DNA of 28,675 nt from Prevotella sp. UBA2850 (GTDB lineage Bacteria > Bacteroidota > Bacteroidia > Bacteroidales > Bacteroidaceae), in NCBI GenBank assembly GCA_002350805.1, contig DEFO01000043.1, positions 1 through 28,675 on the forward strand. The letters are read 5' to 3'. The notes under the pieces are model-generated. The model was given only the letters and a program-made list of their open reading frames with translations. It made no database searches and was not told the DNA's origin. The position numbers were made by a program, and so were the translations under genes. Below, piece after piece: positions 1 through 6,488 of the stretch (position 1 is its first letter; each line of letters begins with the position of its first letter).

Positions 1-78
1 GGGTCTGCTGCAATGTGGGTTAGTACATTCATATACATACTGCCTGTCAATTGCTATATCCTTATTCTTTTCTTCCAT
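1..78 (-). CDS. Start of a small Cys-containing protein, cut by the left edge
   Basis: A reading frame opens with ATG at 78-76 and stays open for 26 codons to the window edge. It begins MEEKNKDIAIDRQYVYECTN and continues with PHCSRP. An AGGGG stretch lies just upstream of the ATG, which is a better ribosome site than most genes here have. The start is 21 nt after the recQ stop on the same strand, so it is probably the fourth gene of the helicase operon. The Cys-x4-Cys pair near residues 18-23 could be half of a zinc ribbon, but only two cysteines are visible. The function is unknown and the gene is partial. Confidence 0.55.
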   Translation of the reverse strand, partial: MEEKNKDIAIDRQYVYECTNPHCSRP

Positions 79-99
79 ATCCCCTAATCATTTCCGTGT

Positions 100-2541
100 C
101 TAAGATTTATTCTTATCCAATTGACCTCTATTCTTGGGGGCATCGGGAAATTCAAGTCTTAGGTTATCAAACAGTATCTTTTCTTCATCCGTAATCTTCA
201 CAAGTCCATGAGCAACTTCCCTATGCCACTTTCTAAGTGCAATCTCATCGTAGTCGCCATCCATGAAAGGGAACCGTTTGTTCTGGATTACAAATAGTCG
301 GAAGCGAGAAAGAATCTCGAAGAAAGAGCCAGATGGTAATTCAACTGCTCGCCCGTCCTTGTCGTAATCGAATCTCTGACCTACTGTCACCACGCCAGCC
401 TCTGTGTCAACATTCATACCATAACCAGTTTTTAAAAGATGGCAGAGCGTATTGATAATCCGCTCTCGTTGTTTTGCATCCTGAGCCACATAATCACTCA
501 AGTGAATAACAAGAGTACCCTGATAGTTCCAATACGCCTTCTCCGTAATGTCCTTCAACACCTTTCGCCATTCAATTGCAGTCCAGATATCCTGGTCAAC
601 GTTATATGCGATTCCGTGTATGGTTATCTGATTCTTAGGCTTTTTCTTCTTTTCTTTAGACGTTGATGGAGAATCAATTGTGACAGCCACATTAGCGAAA
701 GGAAGTTCCTCTTCAGGCGTAAACTCCTTAATCACTGCAATAAACCGCTCTCCATATGTATTGCGTTTATACTCACCTATCCCAAAGATATTGCCGAATG
801 ATGCAAGTGTCGTGGGCATGTCTGTAGCCAAAGCATGGAGCGTCTTGTCAGACATCACAACGAATGCCGGAGTATTCATCTCGTTAGCAATCTCTTTCCT
901 CAGTGCCTTCAATCGTTCAAACAATTCCTTGTTCTCACTTCTGTCACTATTGGTTGCCGCTGAGATTCTTTCTTCCATCATCCGACTTCGACGTCCCTTT
1001 ACACTATAGTCTTCACGGCTGATAACAACCAATTGTACTTTCGTCTTTCCATGAACAACATCCTGGCCTAGTGGGGTCACATGCAGATGATTATCTTCGT
1101 TGTAGGCAATTTCAATGAATCCCATCTGTAGCATCTGAAGCAGATAGTCATGCCAATCTCTTAAAGGGATGTCCCTACCAGCAGCAAAAGTCTTGATTTG
1201 ATGATAACCACGCGATACGACTTCTTGTGAGAAGTTACCACGCAGTATATCTACAGTCAGTGTAAATCCTACTTGTTCGCCCGTTCTGAGTATGGCTGAC
1301 AGTGCCTTTTGAACAAGTTCTGTTCCGTCAAATGTCTGTGGAGGAGTATGACACACATCACAGTTGCCACAGCCCTTGTCACTCGTCTCGCCAAAATAGT
1401 TCAGCAGGATGCGCCGTCTGCAAACTTGTGCCTCTGCATATTCCCGCATACGCTGAAGTTTCTCTATATTGATTTCCCGCTGTCCACTTTCCTCAGCAAA
1501 CTTACGTAACGTAATAATATCTCCAATGTTGTAGAACAAGATAGTCTCGCAAGGCAGTCCGTCACGCCCTCCACGCCCTATTTCCTGATAGTAGTTCTCA
1601 ATGCTTTTGGGCAGATTATAGTGCACCACAAAGCGCACATTGCTCTTGTCAATACCCATTCCGAAGGCAATCGTTGCACAGACCACCTGAATGCGGTCAT
1701 TGATAAAATCTTCCTGTACACGATTGCGTTCATCCGTCGGCAGTCCGGCATGGTAAACACCCACCGAAACACCTTCTTTCTTCAACTTCTCAGCCAAGCT
1801 CTCTGTGGTTTTCTTGGCCAGACAATAGATAATGCCGCTCTCTCCAGGATGGCGGTGAATCAAACTCAATATGGTACGAACCTTCTCTTTGGCAGAATAT
1901 CCTCTTCTAACATCCAAACTCAGATTCGGACGATCAAAGGAACTGATAAACACTTCTGGCTCCTGTAGGTGCAGCTGCTCGATAATGTCTGCCTTGGTAA
2001 TCTTATCGGCAGTGGCCGTGAGAGCCATAATGGGAACTGTGGGAAACAAATCGTGAAGACTGCCCAACTGTGTGTATTCGGGTCTAAAGTCATGCCCCCA
2101 TTGCGAGATACAATGTGCCTCATCAATGGCAAAGAGCGAAACCCTCAGCATCGTCTGCATCCAACTCAACTCCGTCATCAGTCGTTCCGGAGATATATAC
2201 AGCAATTTAATATCGCCTCTCAAACACTTTTCTGCAATCAGACGATTAACTGTCTCATCGTTGGCACTATTAAGCGCCTCTGCAGCTATTCCGTTGGCAC
2301 GCAACGCCTCCACCTGATCCTTCATCAGCGAGATAAGCGGTGAAACCACAATAGCCGTCCCCTCCAACATCAAAGCGGGAATCTGGAAGCATATCGACTT
2401 ACCGCCACCCGTAGGCATCAGCACTAATGAATCTTTTCGCAGAAGAACATGATTGATAATCTCCTCCTGCAAAGGGCGAAAGGAGTCGTAACCATAGTAT
2501 GATTTAAGAATTTGCTTTGCTTCGCTTGTTTTCATACACAT
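100..2541 (-). CDS. recQ: RecQ-family ATP-dependent DNA helicase with a long C-terminal extension
   Basis: This is a 3'-5' SF2 DNA helicase of 813 aa; typical bacterial RecQ is about 600 aa. The Walker A motif PTGGGKS is at residues 43-49 and DEAH near 138. The RecQ zinc site is complete, with C374, C391, C394 and C397. A winged-helix (RQC) region follows, then an HRDC domain at about 534-604. The last ~200 residues (605-813) form an extension with a Lys-rich linker that I do not recognise. The start ATG shares its A with the TAA stop of the upstream helicase gene (TAATG), which implies coupled translation; an ATG two codons in is an alternative start. RecQ proteins unwind forks and recombination intermediates. 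The linkage to a helicase-nuclease and an exonuclease suggests a dedicated repair or defence role rather than the only housekeeping RecQ. Confidence 0.93.
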   Translation of the reverse strand: MCMKTSEAKQILKSYYGYDSFRPLQEEIINHVLLRKDSLVLMPTGGGKSICFQIPALMLEGTAIVVSPLISLMKDQVEALRANGIAAEALNSANDETVNRLIAEKCLRGDIKLLYISPERLMTELSWMQTMLRVSLFAIDEAHCISQWGHDFRPEYTQLGSLHDLFPTVPIMALTATADKITKADIIEQLHLQEPEVFISSFDRPNLSLDVRRGYSAKEKVRTILSLIHRHPGESGIIYCLAKKTTESLAEKLKKEGVSVGVYHAGLPTDERNRVQEDFINDRIQVVCATIAFGMGIDKSNVRFVVHYNLPKSIENYYQEIGRGGRDGLPCETILFYNIGDIITLRKFAEESGQREINIEKLQRMREYAEAQVCRRRILLNYFGETSDKGCGNCDVCHTPPQTFDGTELVQKALSAILRTGEQVGFTLTVDILRGNFSQEVVSRGYHQIKTFAAGRDIPLRDWHDYLLQMLQMGFIEIAYNEDNHLHVTPLGQDVVHGKTKVQLVVISREDYSVKGRRSRMMEERISAATNSDRSENKELFERLKALRKEIANEMNTPAFVVMSDKTLHALATDMPTTLASFGNIFGIGEYKRNTYGERFIAVIKEFTPEEELPFANVAVTIDSPSTSKEKKKKPKNQITIHGIAYNVDQDIWTAIEWRKVLKDITEKAYWNYQGTLVIHLSDYVAQDAKQRERIINTLCHLLKTGYGMNVDTEAGVVTVGQRFDYDKDGRAVELPSGSFFEILSRFRLFVIQNKRFPFMDGDYDEIALRKWHREVAHGLVKITDEEKILFDNLRLEFPDAPKNRGQLDKNKS

Positions 2542-5489
2542 TATTTTGCGGATTGTCGTTCTATATTATCCATCCACTTTTTAACCTGCTTAATACACCA
2601 AGGCAACTGGTCTCGCACTTGCTGAACCCAAAAACGAATTATATCCCAGCCCTCACGCATCAAGGCTTGATTACGTAGTTGGTCATTATAGCAGAGTTCG
2701 CCCGTCCATGTTTGATGATACATAGCTCCGTCAACCTCAATGTCGAGTTTCCTCCCTTTATAGAAGAGCGCGAGGTCCAGATAGTATTTATCTACATGAT
2801 ATTGAGCGGTTACTGGTATTCCGGCATCTGAAAGTGCTTTTTGCAGCAAGTGTTCCCATTCTGACGACTCGACAGGAGCATTTTCTCCACAGCTATATTC
2901 AGCAAAATGTTCTAAGTAACTAACGCCACAGTGTTTGCAATACTGTTTATCACCAACAGTTACAAGCAAAGCACACGCGCGAGTTATGGCTACATTAAAC
3001 AGATTGCCTGTCGATTTAAGGAACATAAGACTTTGCGGTTTTGTCCCATCAGATACAACCGGAGAGAAAATAATAACATCACGTTCATCCCCTTGGAACT
3101 TATGCACCGTATCAATCAGTATCTTGTTATGTAGTTCCAAATGATTTCTCAACTGCGAATCTTTCTCCAATGCCTTGGTAATCATTTCTGCCTGAAGGTG
3201 GAAAGGTGTTGTAACTCCAATACTTCCTTCAAATTCTAATTCAATAGCCAGGCGTCGAAGAATGCGGATGACTCCTTCTGCTTCTTGAAGATTATATGCG
3301 CCACCATTCTCTGGACGAATTGTCCTGCCCTTGACATTCATCCATTGCATTCCGAGAATAGGTTTCCCATTGTTTGGCGATAGCAGACGACTATAATCCG
3401 TTGCTATACGAAGTGTATTGTCATAGAATTCTTGATTAGAGAACTGGATAATGTCAAGAAAACTACGATGATGGTCTCGTAGCTGAATGATGTTTTCTGA
3501 TTCAGTCATACTCTCAGCAAGGTCGTAAATGGAACTTCCACGGTACGACCATCTGGCTTCAATATCATTAGCGAGAATTAACGACAAGTCCGTTTGCTTG
3601 CTGAGAAGGCAAATGTGATTGAGTTGTTGCTTGTCACCTATTACCGCAACGCGTTTTGCTCTCATCAGCAAGGGAACCATTGAAGCGATGTCACATTGAC
3701 TGGCCTCGTCTATTATGAGTAAGTCATAAACTGCTTCTTTGAAAGGTATGCGTCTACGAGCACTTAAGGATGTAATGGCGCTAACAGGCAGCAAAGCCTT
3801 CAATGCGGAGGTATAGTTGTCAACATGGTCATGTTCCAGGAAACTGATGTAATTATGTAACTCGCCTCTGTTCTTTGGATTGAATGCGCCTATATGCTGA
3901 TTCAACCATGAGTTCCAAGCCGTTTTTGCTTTAGCCTGCAATTCAACATGCTCAGCCATCATCGCAGCATCAAGCTGTTCCAATGAGGCAGAATCGCATA
4001 ACTCCAAAAGCTTACCATTATAAGAGGCGATGAGTTCCATATCGCCCATAACGGATTTGAATTTTGTATCGAAATCCATCCATTCACGCTCTGACATTTG
4101 GACATCGACTTCGAAACCCGGATAATATGTTGACATAAAACCATTTATCATAGATACATTATCCGTATTCTCAGCAATAATCCTACATTTCCAACGCTTC
4201 TTAAAAAGTTTATCAAGCAATCGTTGTGGACCTTGCAGCAAAGCCTCACGACGTTCTATATAAGAGTTATATGCATTTCTTACCTGATTAACCTCGTTTG
4301 CAGTCAGCACACCTATCCACTGCTGACATCTCTCTCGTATAGCACATACGGCCTGTTCCAATTCATCAAGCTGATTTCTGCGTTCAACAATTTGTTGCTT
4401 TTGCGTTCTTTTCTTGTCATAACTTGAATAGACGCGACGATATGCATCAAAAGAGTCTGTTATAGTTTCAACATTAGGCCTAGCTTTTTCCCATAATTGT
4501 GCATAGTCAGCAATACATTGCTTGGCACTCTTCTCATATCTAAGAACCAACGGCAGCTCCTTATTGAGAGCGTTTACACGCTTTACAACAACATCAACGG
4601 CATTGTTATTCTTGCTAGTAAATAATACATTTTGACCGGCAATTGCTGCATTGATAATAAGATTAGCTACGACCTGAGTTTTTCCTGTTCCCGGAGGGCC
4701 TGCTATTAAGGTCACATCTGCACTCAAGGCAGAACGGACAGCTCTCTCTTGCTCATCATTGAGAGGAAGGACCTCAAGTATTTCTTTTTCAAACGGAGCG
4801 TTTTTATCAAACTGCTTATGAATAAACTTCCATAATATAGAGTGCCGGATGTCTAAATCACCATATTGTTCCAGATTAGCCAATTCATTGCTTAATCCAA
4901 CCGTATATGGTGTTGGGTCTTTTGCGAAGATGATTGCACGGTTCAAGATTCCATCATGATCGGATATTTGAAGTGGGGTTTTCTTCAGATTATCCAAATC
5001 CAAATCTTCAAACCAATCCCAGTCAGGACGTATCGTTCTAAGCAGGCTCACCTTTTCTGCAAAACCATCAAAAGCAGCATGGCCATCTGTAAAACCGAGT
5101 TCAGCTTCTAATTCTCGAAGCTCATATATATTTTCTGTTCTGTCATTGGTAGAATACTTATCAATGATATCTTTGTTTATCAGCAGTTCTTCGTCTATAG
5201 AGAATCCTTCTGATTTTCCACGTGACCCATCGCTATAAGTGACATGAATAATAAATAGCGGTGACAGAAAATGTTTGACTTTCAGTATTGGATAACCTAT
5301 CAGCAGTTCTTTCTCTTTATCAATATTACCTCGAAGGAATGCTCCTATTGCCGGCAACTTCAATGCGCCATTATTTAGCCAAGGTAAGCTTATGAAAGAC
5401 TGCTCGTCCCTCATTGATGCACGAAGCGTTGTGTTGTTCTCTAACGCTATGCAACTGATATAGTATTTACAAAGGCTTTTAAGTGTCAT
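2541..5489 (-). CDS. SF1 (UvrD/Dna2-like) helicase with C-terminal PD-(D/E)XK-type nuclease domain
   Basis: This 982-aa protein has an N-terminal region of about 240 residues without a recognised domain. Walker A GPPGTGKT is at about 262-269 and a long helical insertion follows. The motif II sequence IIDEASQ is near 594 and the GDKQQL motif III just after it. The late motifs VHKFQGDERD and NVAITRA are those of Upf1/Dna2-like SF1 helicases. A short Cys-containing stretch (YCKHCG) comes next. The last ~110 residues resemble Vsr/DUF559-like nucleases: an early E (SEWE), DLAL, then IEVDG at 917-921 and a downstream DQLRN. The order helicase-nuclease suggests unwinding coupled to strand cleavage. 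The gene starts 8 nt after the exonuclease stop and overlaps recQ by one base. Related architectures occur in anti-phage helicase-nucleases, but function here is inference. Confidence 0.88.
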   Translation of the reverse strand: MTLKSLCKYYISCIALENNTTLRASMRDEQSFISLPWLNNGALKLPAIGAFLRGNIDKEKELLIGYPILKVKHFLSPLFIIHVTYSDGSRGKSEGFSIDEELLINKDIIDKYSTNDRTENIYELRELEAELGFTDGHAAFDGFAEKVSLLRTIRPDWDWFEDLDLDNLKKTPLQISDHDGILNRAIIFAKDPTPYTVGLSNELANLEQYGDLDIRHSILWKFIHKQFDKNAPFEKEILEVLPLNDEQERAVRSALSADVTLIAGPPGTGKTQVVANLIINAAIAGQNVLFTSKNNNAVDVVVKRVNALNKELPLVLRYEKSAKQCIADYAQLWEKARPNVETITDSFDAYRRVYSSYDKKRTQKQQIVERRNQLDELEQAVCAIRERCQQWIGVLTANEVNQVRNAYNSYIERREALLQGPQRLLDKLFKKRWKCRIIAENTDNVSMINGFMSTYYPGFEVDVQMSEREWMDFDTKFKSVMGDMELIASYNGKLLELCDSASLEQLDAAMMAEHVELQAKAKTAWNSWLNQHIGAFNPKNRGELHNYISFLEHDHVDNYTSALKALLPVSAITSLSARRRIPFKEAVYDLLIIDEASQCDIASMVPLLMRAKRVAVIGDKQQLNHICLLSKQTDLSLILANDIEARWSYRGSSIYDLAESMTESENIIQLRDHHRSFLDIIQFSNQEFYDNTLRIATDYSRLLSPNNGKPILGMQWMNVKGRTIRPENGGAYNLQEAEGVIRILRRLAIELEFEGSIGVTTPFHLQAEMITKALEKDSQLRNHLELHNKILIDTVHKFQGDERDVIIFSPVVSDGTKPQSLMFLKSTGNLFNVAITRACALLVTVGDKQYCKHCGVSYLEHFAEYSCGENAPVESSEWEHLLQKALSDAGIPVTAQYHVDKYYLDLALFYKGRKLDIEVDGAMYHQTWTGELCYNDQLRNQALMREGWDIIRFWVQQVRDQLPWCIKQVKKWMDNIERQSAK

Positions 5490-5497
5490 ATGTATGA

Positions 5498-5896
5498 TTA
5501 CATGATTGTTATTGTATTGTCCATAACCTGCAATTCACCCCAGGCAGCAATTTCATCATTCAGCAGGTCACGAGCTTTCATAGCGTCATTCACCGGATTG
5601 TTTAGCTCGTCCACCTGTAGTTTGTCGTCTTTCACCAAATGGTGATAAGGCCGTTTGGGAAAGAGCAACGGAGAAAGCATCAACGTATCAACAACAGTGG
5701 GATTGCCCCTCAAAGCCGTATATTTCAGGTCGTGACGGATGATGTTATGTCCACACACCACATCACACATTGACACAAAAGCATCGAAGTCTGCCCTGGA
5801 GTGGGTGTGCAACACCGCACCGTCCTCTCTCACCACTCCGTAATCCGCCACCTTTTTAGTTTGCGGATTAACCTCTGTGTCAATGAATACTAACAT
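5498..5896 (-). CDS. Mini DEDD-family 3'-5' exonuclease
   Basis: At 132 aa this is close to a bare RNase H-like exonuclease domain. Motif I is FIDTE (D6, E8), motif II is GHNIIRHDLKY (D56), and the third motif region NDAMKARDLL offers D104 (or D110) as the fourth acid. The usual His of DEDDh enzymes is not obvious; N99 sits about where it would be. From memory, a very similar N-terminal domain occurs in much larger Bacteroidales helicases, where it precedes an unwinding module. Here the frame stops right after the domain and the SF1 helicase gene begins 8 nt later. It may be an active small nuclease that partners the helicases, or a remnant of a split fusion. It is the first gene of the operon. 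Confidence 0.72.
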   Translation of the reverse strand: MLVFIDTEVNPQTKKVADYGVVREDGAVLHTHSRADFDAFVSMCDVVCGHNIIRHDLKYTALRGNPTVVDTLMLSPLLFPKRPYHHLVKDDKLQVDELNNPVNDAMKARDLLNDEIAAWGELQVMDNTITIM

Positions 5897-6100
5897 ATCA
5901 ATTCCGTTTTCAAATGCTCATACAATTATAGTCATTAAACACCCATAAACACCTTGTCTCAGTGGCATGAAAAAAGTACTGTTTACGCCCTAATAGGCAT
6001 CGTTATATGTTTGCCACTGATGCAGTCAAAGTGACGATCGTAGTACTCCTGGGTCTCCCGTGTCCATAATCGTCTCTCTGCCATTTATACTCTGCAAAAA

Positions 6101-6117
6101 TACAAATTATATTTGTA
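6101..6117. promoter_or_regulatory. 17-bp palindrome, candidate operator
   Basis: TACAAAT-TAT-ATTTGTA is a perfect inverted repeat of 7-bp arms around a 3-bp spacer. It lies between the divergent exonuclease and metal ATPase genes, about 200 nt from the first and 370 nt from the second. The shape suits a dimeric repressor. Which gene it would serve is unknown. Confidence 0.35.
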
Positions 6118-6324
6118 ACTCTGTACCCTAACGAGAAAAAAGTGCAGTTTTTCTTGGCAGACAACGGAATTACCCCGAGTTCTCCATTGAAAGCCGTCAA
6201 AGCAGAGTGACATTATCCTGATTATTCTTATTTCTTTCCATCCTCTATTATATGTTTGCAACCAAGTTGCACGGAGACTGATGTAACTTTGCAGCAGGAA
6301 AAGGGACAAGGAAGCCCCCACCAA

Positions 6325-6340
6325 CTCCCCCGAGGGGGAG
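6325..6340. repeat. CTCCCCC/GGGGGAG palindromic element, copy 1
   Basis: The inverted repeat CTCCCCC-GA-GGGGGAG forms a very stable potential hairpin. A second copy with the centre TC is at 19192-19207, in another spacer and next to unrelated genes, so this is a dispersed intergenic element rather than a gene-specific signal. It is not followed by a T tract, so it does not look like a simple terminator. Confidence 0.6.
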
Positions 6341-6488
6341 AGAAGGGCAGACGCCAATGTGAGGTGCAAAGTTGCCCACAGATTCGCACAGATTTTAAAG
6401 ATTTCTGTTTTGCTCAAACCGACAGGCAATTCTCAATTTTCAATCTTCAATTGCATACAGATTTACAAAAATATAAAATAATTAAAAT

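Larger units (their letters stand above)
5897..6488. other. Intergenic spacer between the helicase operon and the metal ATPase
   Basis: This 592-nt spacer separates divergent genes. I see no credible protein in it; the longer frames are made of repeat sequence. It holds two -7-like boxes reading TATGTTTG (6006-6013 and 6251-6258) and a TAACTTTG box at 6284-6291 on the plus strand. Only the first has a near -33 partner (TTTA, 20 nt upstream). A 17-bp palindrome is at 6101-6117, a C/G-rich palindrome at 6325-6340, and a CAATT-rich tract at 6425-6455. The last 40 nt before the ATPase are very AT-rich. Confidence 0.6.

Noticed and set aside
5982..6013. A plus-strand promoter TTTA-N20-TATGTTTG
   Set aside because: It is close to consensus but lies 475 nt from the ATPase ATG with no ORF just downstream; kept only as a note in the spacer entry.
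6085..6429. A 114-aa minus-strand frame in the spacer before the ATPase
   Set aside because: It is built from the CTCCCCC dyad and repeat words, has no start signals and spans candidate promoters.
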